A DNA stretch of 64,000 nt from Citrobacter sp. 18056. Its GTDB lineage: Bacteria; Pseudomonadota; Gammaproteobacteria; Enterobacterales; Enterobacteriaceae. Positions 52,139 through 60,646 of this stretch are shown piece by piece. The position numbers and the translations under genes were made by a program. The stretch spans positions 1 to 64,000 of the forward strand of contig CACSJR010000015.1 of assembly GCA_902706235.1 (NCBI GenBank). Reading direction: 5' to 3'. The notes below the pieces were generated by a model. It was not told where the DNA came from. It saw only the letters and a list, made by a program, of their open reading frames with translations, and ran no database searches. The stretch's first letter is position 1, and every line of letters begins with the position of its first letter.

Positions 52139-53179
52139 ATGAGACGCCTTCCCGTGTTTTTTGTCCTGGACTGTTCAGAGTCCATGATTGGTGAAAACCT
52201 GAAAAAAATGACTGATGGTCTTCAAATGATCGTCGGAGATTTAAGAAAGGATCCACACGCACTTGAAACAGCCTGGGTTTCGGTAATCGCATTTGCCGGT
52301 GTAGCCCGTACGATTGTACCTCTTCACGAAATTGCCTCGTTCTACCCTCCCCGCCTCCCCGTTGGCGGCGGTACGAGCCTTGGGGCCGCATTGCGTGAGC
52401 TGACCGTGCAAATTGACACCCAGGTCAGAAAAACCACTCATGAGGCTAAAGGCGACTGGAAACCCGTCGTGTACCTCCTTACCGACGGACGCCCGACTGA
52501 CGACATAACCGCTGAAGTGAAGCGCTGGAAGGATCACTACGCGAGTAAAGTGAATCTTATTGCCGTTGGCCTGGGGCCGTCAGCGGACCTGAATATCCTG
52601 CGGCAACTGACAGAGAATGTCATGCTGTTCACCGAGTCTCAGGAAGGGGACTTTACCCGCTTCATCAAATGGATCACGGCCTCGGTTACGGCGCACAGCC
52701 GCAGCGTCGGGGACGACAAACAACCTGAGCTCAGCCAGACTGAATACATAGTTCGGCTGGCCAAGGACGAGACAGTAAAAGCGTATGACGAAAACTGCGT
52801 TACGCTTACCGGCCGTTGCAGCAAGACCCGTCGTCCGTACCTGATGAAGTATGAACGGCCACCAGCAAGCGTTTCCGGACTCGATTTCAGCCTGAACCTG
52901 AACAGCTTTAATATTGCCGGATGCTATCCCATCGATGAGGACTATTTTGCGTGGTCGGATGCCACCGCTACCGGTTTGCAGGTAAACACCAGCGAACTGC
53001 ATGGCGTACCGGGTTGCCCCCACTGCGGTAATGCCAGTGCGTTTGCCCTGTGCTCATGCGGAAAGTTGCTGTGTATTGACGGCCCGGATGACGTGATCTG
53101 CCCCTGGTGTGAAAAAGGCCTGTCATTCAGCAATGATGGCGGAAACACTAACTTCGACGTAAACAGAGGAAGAGGTTGA
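52139..53179 (+). CDS. TerY-type vWA protein with zinc-binding C-terminus
   Basis: This 346-residue protein is the long TerY form. ATG 52139 has GAGGAAAA before it. The vWA domain (about 1-205) keeps a MIDAS-like FVLDCSESMIG (Asp-x-Ser-x-Ser kept, though with Cys and Glu in the gaps) and YLLTDGRPTDD. The C-terminal domain has CPHCGNASAFALCSCGKLLC and CPWCEK, a double zinc-ribbon-like cluster typical of the TerY-C domain. Its stop overlaps the PP2C start (TGATG). It probably bridges the kinase and phosphatase to targets. Confidence 0.88.
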   Translation: MRRLPVFFVLDCSESMIGENLKKMTDGLQMIVGDLRKDPHALETAWVSVIAFAGVARTIVPLHEIASFYPPRLPVGGGTSLGAALRELTVQIDTQVRKTTHEAKGDWKPVVYLLTDGRPTDDITAEVKRWKDHYASKVNLIAVGLGPSADLNILRQLTENVMLFTESQEGDFTRFIKWITASVTAHSRSVGDDKQPELSQTEYIVRLAKDETVKAYDENCVTLTGRCSKTRRPYLMKYERPPASVSGLDFSLNLNSFNIAGCYPIDEDYFAWSDATATGLQVNTSELHGVPGCPHCGNASAFALCSCGKLLCIDGPDDVICPWCEKGLSFSNDGGNTNFDVNRGRG

Positions 53180-54816
53180 TGTCGCAAGATGCTTCACTTG
53201 AAGAGAAGATTATCCGCTTAGTTCTGTCTGAGCTGAGCCACCCTGTAGAAGGTGAGCGGCTTTTTCTTCTATCGCAGGACCCATCCCTTACCGAAGAGAT
53301 TATGCGGCTTAAAGAGCGGATTGAGGGCCTTGCACAAGGATTATCTGCGCGGGTTAGTGAAGGTGATAACGACCCAGAGATTGCCGCCTCGTCAGCTTTC
53401 AGTCTTTCCGATCAGCAACAAACGGTCGTAAGTGTTGCTGAAAATCCGGGCATTGACGCTACCGATACACTATTACTGCAACCCCTGACAGAAAATGAAC
53501 CTCATCCTCCGTTCTGGAAATTGATGCCTTATTACGAATTTGATAAACCAGCACAGAGCGAAGACGAAAACCTGTCTTCCCAGGCATTAAAGCCCGGGCA
53601 GATTCCGACAGGCCAGCAGCGGGCCGGATTAGCAGTGCCACCTGCCTTTCCCCCGAGAGTTAAAATAACTCTACCAAACGTCCGCGCAGGCGAACGTTTC
53701 TCGTCGCCGGTTGCTATCGTTCTGGATGAGGGCAAGCAGGCTACTGTCAGGGACGTTGTCTTTCCCCGGAACATTGGACTGTCTTTTGACAAAGAACATG
53801 AGTTGCTGACAGGTACACCCACCGAGAGCGGCGATATAGAGCTTTCAGTACTCTGGTCATGCGCTTCGCACGACGAATGCGAAACAAAGCTACTTTTTGT
53901 AGTAAACCCGGATCCGAGAAGTCTGTGGAAGGTGGTAGAACCACCAGCAGATGCACCCTACCCTAAATCCCATCTGGACGCTGCTGGCCTGGTCAGAGGT
54001 GACATACGTATTGCTGCCGCCAGTCGCCGGGGACGCTCTCATGAGCATGCCGGGAGCTTCAGAGATGACGACTACTATATTAACCACTGCCAGGAAACAG
54101 GATGGTCTGTCATGCTGGTCGCTGACGGGGCCGGTAGTGCAGTAAATTCCCGGGAAGGCTCCCGGATTGCAGTAAAAACGGCTGGCGATTACCTTTTCAA
54201 TCAGCTCAGTGGCTTGAAAGGCGTCCATTTAAAAGAGCACATCACGGCGTGGGAAGGGAGCGATCAGCAGGCAACCATAAATGCCATGCTTCATCATTTT
54301 AAACAGGCAGCTACGCTCGCGGTCAACAGCATCCAGAATGAAGCCATTTGTGCAGAACAACCGGTGAAATCCTATTCAACAACCCTACTTGCTACTGTAG
54401 TGCTACGAACTGATAAAGAGCTGTTTGCGGCTGCATTCTGGCTTGGTGATGGTGCGATAGGTGCATACAGCCCTTCCGGTAAAGTCAGGATACTGGGAAA
54501 TCCCGATAGCGGAGAATACGCAGGACAAACCCGCTTTCTTGACCAGAGCATTATCGCAGACCCCTCGTTTAGCGGCCGCATCAGCGTGGGTAAATGGAAT
54601 GATGTATCTCACTTGATCCTCATGACAGATGGCGTATCAGACCCTCTGTTTGAGACGGATAACGGGCTTCGCAGTGACGAAAAATGGACCCGTCTCGTTG
54701 ATGAGCTCAACCCTGTCCTTGCAGACGCCAGTATTGCGCCTGAGAGGTTAGGCGACTGGCTAAACTTTTTCTCCACAGGGAACCATGATGACCGCACTAT
54801 TGCGGTGTTGTGGTAA
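53179..54816 (+). CDS. PP2C-family protein phosphatase of the TerY-P triad
   Basis: The protein has 545 residues from ATG 53179. The N-terminal half (about 1-275) is a low-complexity and beta-rich region with a cadherin/Ig-like piece (PRNIGLSFDKEHELLTGTPT). The C-terminal PP2C domain has ETGWSVMLVADGAGSAVNSR (metal-binding Asp and Gly), SYSTTLLATVV, FWLGDGAIGAY, LILMTDGVSDPLFE and the final HDDRTIAVLW, matching PP2C motifs with their Asp residues. It should dephosphorylate Ser/Thr on targets of the neighbouring kinase. It is translationally coupled to the TerY-type gene upstream. Confidence 0.9.
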   Translation: MSQDASLEEKIIRLVLSELSHPVEGERLFLLSQDPSLTEEIMRLKERIEGLAQGLSARVSEGDNDPEIAASSAFSLSDQQQTVVSVAENPGIDATDTLLLQPLTENEPHPPFWKLMPYYEFDKPAQSEDENLSSQALKPGQIPTGQQRAGLAVPPAFPPRVKITLPNVRAGERFSSPVAIVLDEGKQATVRDVVFPRNIGLSFDKEHELLTGTPTESGDIELSVLWSCASHDECETKLLFVVNPDPRSLWKVVEPPADAPYPKSHLDAAGLVRGDIRIAAASRRGRSHEHAGSFRDDDYYINHCQETGWSVMLVADGAGSAVNSREGSRIAVKTAGDYLFNQLSGLKGVHLKEHITAWEGSDQQATINAMLHHFKQAATLAVNSIQNEAICAEQPVKSYSTTLLATVVLRTDKELFAAAFWLGDGAIGAYSPSGKVRILGNPDSGEYAGQTRFLDQSIIADPSFSGRISVGKWNDVSHLILMTDGVSDPLFETDNGLRSDEKWTRLVDELNPVLADASIAPERLGDWLNFFSTGNHDDRTIAVLW

Positions 54817-54841
54817 GGGATACGCTTTTTCGGTGGTCAAT

Positions 54842-56341
54842 ATGACAAATATCGTTACGTGCAAAACAAAGGACGGCGAAACAGTCCAGTATGTTGACGA
54901 GGTAATTGGTTCGGGCTCGATGAAGGATGTTTACTTTTCGCCTGATAAATCTTACGTCGTTGCTTTTTATCATAAACCGCAGAATGAGCAGGCCCGGGAT
55001 CGGATTGATATGATCACCGGGCGCTACAGGCAAAATATTTTTGGCCAATCCGGTGGTGAATACTGGAAGGACCTGTTTTGCTGGCCAACCCACGTTGTTG
55101 AGCATGGGGATAAAATCGGTATCGTGGTTCCAACCTACCAGAGTCACTTTTTCTTTAAATACGGCTCTAAAAACGATGATTTTCTGGGCATTAAAGGCCG
55201 GGAGAAAGAAGGCAAATGGTTTGCCAGCGCCAGCAACCAGAATAAATTCCTCGATCCACGTGAACGAGGCAATACGCTTACCTATCTCAAGGTCTGTCTT
55301 CTGCTGACAAGAGCCGTCAGAAGGATGCATGCGGCAGGTCTCTGTCACAGCGATCTAAGCTATAAAAACGTGCTGATCGATCCAGAAATGGGCCATGCCT
55401 GCATCATTGACGTAGACGGCCTGGTTGTACCTGGAAAGTATCCTCCCGACGTGGTGGGCACCCCGGATTTTATCGCTCCTGAAGTGGTGAAAACCAGCCA
55501 TCTATCCAAAGAAGATCCGAACCGCGTATTGCCAAGCATTACTACTGACCGTCACGCGCTGTCGGTGCTTATCTACATGTATCTGTTCTTCCGTCATCCG
55601 CTACGCGGTGGAAAAATACATGACATGTCTGATGAAGTACGTGATGAGACCTTATCTATGGGTGAGAAGGCACTCTTCATTGAACATCCGACAGACAAAA
55701 GTAATGCAGTCAAAGTCAGTCAGCTATCCACCTTTTCACTGCCCTGGGCTGACCCGGATAAAATTCCTTACACCATCATGGGCCCTTATCTGACGCCTTT
55801 GTTTGAACACGCCTTTATTGATGGCTTACACGATGCCACTAAACGCCCGACCGCCGATGAGTGGGAAAGTGCCCTGGTTAAAACTGTCGATCTGATACAA
55901 CCCTGCCAGAACAAGGGGTGTGAACAGAAATGGTACGTTTTCTCAGGTAAGACAAAGCCGGTGTGTCCCTACTGTGGGACGCTGTACAAGGGCAAGTTAC
56001 CCGTGCTAAATTTTTACTCTTCCCGTAAAGAAGGCAGCTATCGTTCCGACGACCACCGGCTGATGGTATGGAGCGGGCAGTCAATTTATGCATGGCATGT
56101 GAATCGCCTCATCGCGCCAAATGAGCGTACAACAGATGCACAAAGGAAACGAGTTGGTTATTTTGTTTTCCATAACGATCAATGGTGGTTGGTAAATGAA
56201 GGCATAAATGGCCTTATGTCATTACCGGAAAAACGACAGATTGCGGTTGGGGAAAAAATTGAACTGACGAATAACGCTCAGTTTATTTTATCAAAGGAAG
56301 ATGGCGGCAGGCTGGTAGTCGTTCAATTAGTAGAAAACTAA
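54842..56341 (+). CDS. Ser/Thr protein kinase of the TerY-P triad
   Basis: The protein has 499 residues from ATG 54842, just after GGTGGTCA; a longer frame into the PP2C gene is less likely. The kinase fold (about 15-370) has glycine loop IGSGSMKDVYFS, catalytic loop LCHSDLSYKNVLID (HxDxxxxN), metal-binding IIDVDGLV (DVDG for DFG) and GTPDFIAPEVV (APE). A zinc-ribbon follows (CQNKGCEQKW, CPYCGTLYKG), then a C-terminal FHA-like or beta domain (GYFVFHNDQWWLVNEGINGL). It is the last gene of the triad and probably phosphorylates TerY or TerD-family partners. Confidence 0.9.
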   Translation: MTNIVTCKTKDGETVQYVDEVIGSGSMKDVYFSPDKSYVVAFYHKPQNEQARDRIDMITGRYRQNIFGQSGGEYWKDLFCWPTHVVEHGDKIGIVVPTYQSHFFFKYGSKNDDFLGIKGREKEGKWFASASNQNKFLDPRERGNTLTYLKVCLLLTRAVRRMHAAGLCHSDLSYKNVLIDPEMGHACIIDVDGLVVPGKYPPDVVGTPDFIAPEVVKTSHLSKEDPNRVLPSITTDRHALSVLIYMYLFFRHPLRGGKIHDMSDEVRDETLSMGEKALFIEHPTDKSNAVKVSQLSTFSLPWADPDKIPYTIMGPYLTPLFEHAFIDGLHDATKRPTADEWESALVKTVDLIQPCQNKGCEQKWYVFSGKTKPVCPYCGTLYKGKLPVLNFYSSRKEGSYRSDDHRLMVWSGQSIYAWHVNRLIAPNERTTDAQRKRVGYFVFHNDQWWLVNEGINGLMSLPEKRQIAVGEKIELTNNAQFILSKEDGGRLVVVQLVEN

Positions 56342-56370
56342 CAAACTCCACTAACTAGGTAAGCGCATCA

Positions 56371-56392
56371 TAGAGGGCTTCTGGCCCCTCTA
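56371..56392 (+). terminator. stem-loop after the kinase gene
   Basis: A TAGAGGG/CCCTCTA stem with an 8-nt loop lies 30 bp after the kinase stop. The following AATTAATC is a poor T tract, so this is a weak terminator candidate marking the end of the Ter island. Confidence 0.5.
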
Positions 56393-56586
56393 AATTAATC
56401 TGTTTGGGATTGCTCAGGCGGTCACCGAATTGGCTCATCGCTTACTGTTATTTGTTTTCACACCCTTTCCTCTTTTAGGATTTGATCGGTCTCAAGGGTG
56501 AAGCTAACAATATGATAATTTAGATGAAAATAACACAGCTTTGAGTGTATATTCCTCAACTGGTCTATTGTTCAGGATGAACAGCA

Positions 56587-57513
56587 ATGAAATTGATACT
56601 CAATACAGCCTTGCTACTCCTTTCTCTTGCGTTATCAGTTCTTTGCCTGTGGGCCGCAAGCCATGCAAACTGGTACTGGGCTATAATTGCCATCTGGTTT
56701 TTCGCGTTAATTAATAATATGCCCTTTGCCATTATGCATGAGGCTGTACACGGCGTGGCCGCAGATAGCCACTGGGGAAATAGGTTAATCGGTGTTATCG
56801 CCAGCTGGGCATTTCCCACATCATTTCTTCTTCAACGCAAGGCTCACCTTGAGCACCACGCCAACAATCGTACCGACCGTGAACTGTATGATTACTATCT
56901 GCCCCAGCAACCACGTTGGTTGCGCAATTGCTGGCTTTATCTGGGCAATTTATTGGGACTGTACTACTTCTGCGTAGTGCTGGGAAATGCCATCTGGCTG
57001 GTAGCATGGTGGTTTTACCGTTCTACTTTCTTCGTAAAAAAACTCGGCCCGGCACTGGGATTTGGCGAACAAATCCCCATATTGCTCACTCTGCCAGCAT
57101 TTACTGTATGGTGCGAGCTGGCCCTTGCCTTTACCTGGCAAACGTTGTTGTTCTGTATGCTGGATCTGAATATCGTAGCTTATCTCGCCTGTCTGTGGGC
57201 TTTCGCACTGCACTGGTCAGCATTACAGTATGTGAATCACGCCTGGACCGCGCGGAATGTGCAAAATGGAGCCTGGAACTTGCGTGTGCTGCCACCTTTC
57301 CGTTGGATTGCACTGAACTATCATTGCCATCTTGCACATCACCAGAATCCACAGGTTCCCTGGTATAATCTGCCATCAATGGTTGACGACGGACCGCGCC
57401 CCACCTTCTGGCATGTCTGGCTTAGTCTGTGGCGTAACGGTGTTCGTCCGGCGCCACCGATGGAAACCCCCGCAGACTTAACTCTGATCTATCCACTAAA
57501 ACAGAAATCATGA
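56587..57513 (+). CDS. membrane fatty-acid desaturase
   Basis: This 308-residue integral membrane di-iron enzyme has several hydrophobic segments and the three histidine boxes of desaturases and hydroxylases: HEAVH (about residue 51), HLEHH (about 95) and HCHLAHHQNP (about 238-247), plus an intervening NHAW. It would act on an acyl chain or lipid, with O2 and an electron donor. It begins about 245 bp after the Ter island, on the plus strand, and its 3' end overlaps the convergent lipoprotein gene by 6 bp. It may belong to the same pathway as the radical-SAM genes. Confidence 0.9.
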   Translation: MKLILNTALLLLSLALSVLCLWAASHANWYWAIIAIWFFALINNMPFAIMHEAVHGVAADSHWGNRLIGVIASWAFPTSFLLQRKAHLEHHANNRTDRELYDYYLPQQPRWLRNCWLYLGNLLGLYYFCVVLGNAIWLVAWWFYRSTFFVKKLGPALGFGEQIPILLTLPAFTVWCELALAFTWQTLLFCMLDLNIVAYLACLWAFALHWSALQYVNHAWTARNVQNGAWNLRVLPPFRWIALNYHCHLAHHQNPQVPWYNLPSMVDDGPRPTFWHVWLSLWRNGVRPAPPMETPADLTLIYPLKQKS

Positions 57514-57975
57514 CTGGTTAACTGGAATCGATTCGCATAATTGCCCGCTTTCCAGACTTCGGTTCTTCCTGTCAACGGGTGAGAGCTCGCAGAACAGTTT
57601 CAGCCGGTCGTTCCCTGAATAGCCAGAGAAAATCCCACCTAAGCGGTGGCTGGTGTAGATATTGAGCTTCGTTCCCTGGCGGTTGATTGTTGTCAGCGTC
57701 CAACTGCTCAGGCGATCCTGCGGGCCCACTGGAATAAATATATGCCAGTTACCCTGCGGTTCAATTGTGAAATGCCCGTTGCTGTCGGTCTGCACAGAGG
57801 CGATTTGCTGGTCGAATTCAGCAAGTGAAACGGTTACACCGATCAGCGGTTCATCCCTGTTCATCAATATTCCCTCAATCCGTGGCGCGGGGTAATCATG
57901 GTAAACGCAGCCGCTGAGTAAAAACGTGAGAGCAAAGATGACAGGGTTCGTAATACGGAAGATGGCAACTGACAT
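57508..57975 (-). CDS. lipoprotein with Ig-like/carboxypeptidase-regulatory fold
   Basis: This 155-residue exported protein has a signal peptide with lipobox LLSGC at residues 19-23. RIEGILMNRDEPLIGVTVSL and IASVQTDSNGHFTIEPQGNW read as a carboxypeptidase-regulatory/CNA_B-like beta sandwich. AAGGA lies 9 nt before ATG 57975. It is the last minus-strand gene after the NTF2-like gene (105-bp gap). It probably sits in the outer membrane facing the periplasm. Its function is unknown. Confidence 0.75.
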   Translation of the reverse strand: MSVAIFRITNPVIFALTFLLSGCVYHDYPAPRIEGILMNRDEPLIGVTVSLAEFDQQIASVQTDSNGHFTIEPQGNWHIFIPVGPQDRLSSWTLTTINRQGTKLNIYTSHRLGGIFSGYSGNDRLKLFCELSPVDRKNRSLESGQLCESIPVNQS

Positions 57976-58080
57976 GCACGCAGATCCTTTTGCATTCTGA
58001 TTTTTTGCTTCGGGTAGGCTATTTGACCCGACTTGCTGAAACGCTCACAAGAAACACCCGTGTTATATTGCATACCCTGG

Positions 58081-58674
58081 TTAAGCAGACTTCCTCTTCT
58101 TACGCCACAGCAGGAAACCCAGGCCCAGCCCGGCTAATAAGCCCCCCGCTCCGGCACCGTAAAGTGCTTTTTTGAAGGCATTACGCGCTTCGTTAAGTAA
58201 CGGATTATCGGTAAAGTTGGTCCCCATATGGATGGTTCTGATCTTCCAGTGCCCGTCTTCAAGTACCACTGTTGCAGTCCAGCGGGTGGCAAAATCATAA
58301 CTGCGCCCATCGCTGAGCTGATATTTCTCTACCCCTTTCCCGTACACGACACCCCAGGTTTTGTCCGCTGAAAACTCAGTTTCCACATCTGGTGTGAAGG
58401 AGATAGTCAGCTTCTTCAGAAATTTATCAGGGCCGAACCAGCTGTGAAAATAAGGGGAAACCTCTTCTTTGCCCTTGATGAACTCCTGAGTAATCGGCGT
58501 TGCACGGAAGTCCTTACTGAACACCGGCAGCATCTTGTCGTAATCGCCGCTGTTAATAGAGGACTCAATCAAGCCCAGTGCCTGACGAAGTTCCTGATGA
58601 ATAGCCTCATCCTGGTCACTGGCAAAAGCGTTAATGCTAAACAGTGCCAGCAGTAGTACGAGAGTTTTTTTCAT
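58081..58674 (-). CDS. exported NTF2/SnoaL-like protein with C-terminal anchor
   Basis: This 197-residue protein starts at ATG 58674 (MKKTLVLLLALFS) with AAGGA 7 nt upstream; its signal peptide ends near INAFAS. The middle is a SnoaL/DUF4440-type cone fold (HQELRQALGLIESSINSGDY, DKTWGVVYGKGVEKYQLSDG, DGHWKIRTIHMGT). A C-terminal glycine-rich helix (LYGAGAGGLLAGLGLGFLLW) followed by RKKRKSA is a membrane anchor with a cytoplasmic basic tail. The start lies 38 bp inside the PAP2 gene, so the two are closely coupled. It may bind a lipid intermediate. Confidence 0.8.
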   Translation of the reverse strand: MKKTLVLLLALFSINAFASDQDEAIHQELRQALGLIESSINSGDYDKMLPVFSKDFRATPITQEFIKGKEEVSPYFHSWFGPDKFLKKLTISFTPDVETEFSADKTWGVVYGKGVEKYQLSDGRSYDFATRWTATVVLEDGHWKIRTIHMGTNFTDNPLLNEARNAFKKALYGAGAGGLLAGLGLGFLLWRKKRKSA

Positions 58675-59302
58675 ACACATTCCTTGCGAAGTAAAAAGTC
58701 GTTAATGACAAAAGTCCACCGGTAATCACATCCAGCAGGTGGTGCTGGTGCACGAGCAGCGTCGACAACGAAATCAGTAACAGCCACCCGTACATTACCC
58801 ATATGATCCAACCTGTCGCTTTACGTGAAACGGCCAACACCGCGGTACAAGACCAGGCAACATGGAGTGACGGGACCAGATTGTGAGGGTTATCCAGCGT
58901 AAATAGCTGTTCGAACAATACGTGGTAAAGCGGCTCGGATGGTAGCTCGCGGACAAAACCCAGACGGGCCGGAAATAGCAGAAAAATGATTGCGGAAATC
59001 ACAGTTACCGTTATCAGCTCCAGAGCCATCCGTTTCTGCTCCCGGCGATTGAGAAACAACACAGGAACCAGAATAATCAGATACATCGAGAGGTAGGCCC
59101 AGATGAATGCTGGGATAAAAGGGATTTCCAGTTCCGCAGGCAACCACAGATCTAATGTATCAGTCCTGGTAGTGGTAAACATATTGATGGTCGGGTAAAG
59201 CATAAAAAAACAGACTGATACGGGAATTCCCCATAACAGATAGCTCGTCAGCCGACAGCTGAAAGGTTCTGTCTCACTGGTATTGATTTTCATTTTATTC
59301 AT
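58637..59302 (-). CDS. PAP2-superfamily phosphatase/transferase (AUR1-like)
   Basis: This 221-residue membrane protein has six hydrophobic segments. The catalytic motifs are NLVPSLHVAWS (PSLH in place of PSGH) and STLLVHQHHLLDVITG (the His/Asp of SR-x5-H-x3-D). The PSLH form is typical of the AUR1/inositol-phosphorylceramide-synthase group, which transfers or removes phosphate-linked head groups. It lies directly after the radical-SAM gene (TAGATG). It is likely to act on a lipid phosphate in the inner membrane. Confidence 0.85.
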   Translation of the reverse strand: MNKMKINTSETEPFSCRLTSYLLWGIPVSVCFFMLYPTINMFTTTRTDTLDLWLPAELEIPFIPAFIWAYLSMYLIILVPVLFLNRREQKRMALELITVTVISAIIFLLFPARLGFVRELPSEPLYHVLFEQLFTLDNPHNLVPSLHVAWSCTAVLAVSRKATGWIIWVMYGWLLLISLSTLLVHQHHLLDVITGGLLSLTTFYFARNVYEKNSRTTAGTV

Positions 59303-60646
59303 CTACTTCAACCCAAAGCGCATGCGGTGCTTTTTATGCACCTCTTTGCGGAACAGCAAGCTGTAGCGCCACAATGTGGTTAGACGTGATACTGACTGGA
59401 ACGACATACGCAGATCTGAAAAGCGTCTTACCAGTGACGGCAGGCTGTTAAAATGGCTACGAGCCTCATGGCACAGCGCAGTGAGCTGTTCAGGTGACAT
59501 GCCCCGAGGAATAAACGCTGCCTGATTGAACCGGTACTCGGGATGCAGCCACCACTGGCCGTCGAAAAGTAGCCTCTCCTGTTGCTGGAGTTGCTGGTAA
59601 AGCGGTGTGCCAGGATAAGGCATCAGGATGTTATAAGCGGCGAATGCAAAGCGATTCTTCAACGCGAACTCCACCGTTTTTTCGATGGTTTGTGGCGTAT
59701 CATTGTCGTAACCCAGTGTGAAGGCCGCCCAGGTCTGCAGCCCGAAATCCCGAAGAGCAGCAATTTCATCGCGATACTCCGTAAATCCATAGATATTGGG
59801 GGATTTTTTTGCGTCACGAAGATTTTGCGGCGTGATGGATTCAAAGCCGATGACATTTCCCCAACAACCACTCTTGCGCATCAGATCCATTAGCGGGCGG
59901 TTCTTCGTGACATCCAGACTGGCCTGGCTTATCCAGTTAATCTTCAGCGGGATCAGTGCATGACACAACTCGGCCAGCGCATGGTGGTCTGAAGCAATAT
60001 TGTCGTCGACAAAAAAGACAAACCGGTGACCCTGGCTCTCAATTTCACGAACGACTTCGTCCACCTGCCGCAGGTAGCTTCGCCGCCCAAAATACTGGCT
60101 GACCGCGCAAAAACTGCAGGCAAAGCGACATCCACGGGAAAACTGCATAAGTGAAATGGGCAGATACCCTTTGCCAATAAACAAATCCCGCCGCGGTAAG
60201 ACAGGCCGCTGGCAAGCATCAATCTGAGCGATACCTGGCGGTGAATCATAGCGCACCTTCAGACATCCGCGCCGGACATCTTCTACCATCTCGACCCAGC
60301 GGCTTTCTGCATCGCCGATAAAGATACTGTCCGCATGCATGGCCGCCTCTTGAGGCAGCAGTGAAACATGCATACCGCCGAGGATCACCCTGACACCGCG
60401 CTGCCGGTATTCTGCGGCAATTTCATAAGCGCGCCGGGCAGTAAAGGTTTCCACCGTAATGGCCACCAGATCAGTGGCAATTTCATAAGGAATGGTTTCC
60501 ATACGGTCGTCGTAAAGCGCAACCTCTACATCCGGTGGCGTTAACGCCGCAAGGATCCCCAGCATCAGAGGTTCCATACGCCCCTCATCGACGTACAGGC
60601 TGTGCTCACGGCGACCAATATTGGGTTTAATGAGCGTGATTTTCAT
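59303..60646 (-). CDS. B12-binding-type radical SAM protein (copy 1)
   Basis: This 447-residue protein starts at ATG 60646 (MKITLIKPNIGRREHSLYVD), overlapping the previous stop by 4 nt. The N-terminal Rossmann-like domain (about 1-150) resembles cobalamin-binding domains but shows no DxHxxG; VILGGMHVSLLPQEA is where the GGxH turn sits. The radical-SAM core has QFSRGCRFACSFC (CxxxCxxC, about 192-204), RFVFFVDDNI and NVIGFESI. An extended C-terminal part (MPYPGTPLYQQL, RFGLK) is shared with the other two. Members of this class do methylation, ring or chain rearrangement. The substrate is unknown. Confidence 0.88.
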   Translation of the reverse strand: MKITLIKPNIGRREHSLYVDEGRMEPLMLGILAALTPPDVEVALYDDRMETIPYEIATDLVAITVETFTARRAYEIAAEYRQRGVRVILGGMHVSLLPQEAAMHADSIFIGDAESRWVEMVEDVRRGCLKVRYDSPPGIAQIDACQRPVLPRRDLFIGKGYLPISLMQFSRGCRFACSFCAVSQYFGRRSYLRQVDEVVREIESQGHRFVFFVDDNIASDHHALAELCHALIPLKINWISQASLDVTKNRPLMDLMRKSGCWGNVIGFESITPQNLRDAKKSPNIYGFTEYRDEIAALRDFGLQTWAAFTLGYDNDTPQTIEKTVEFALKNRFAFAAYNILMPYPGTPLYQQLQQQERLLFDGQWWLHPEYRFNQAAFIPRGMSPEQLTALCHEARSHFNSLPSLVRRFSDLRMSFQSVSRLTTLWRYSLLFRKEVHKKHRMRFGLK

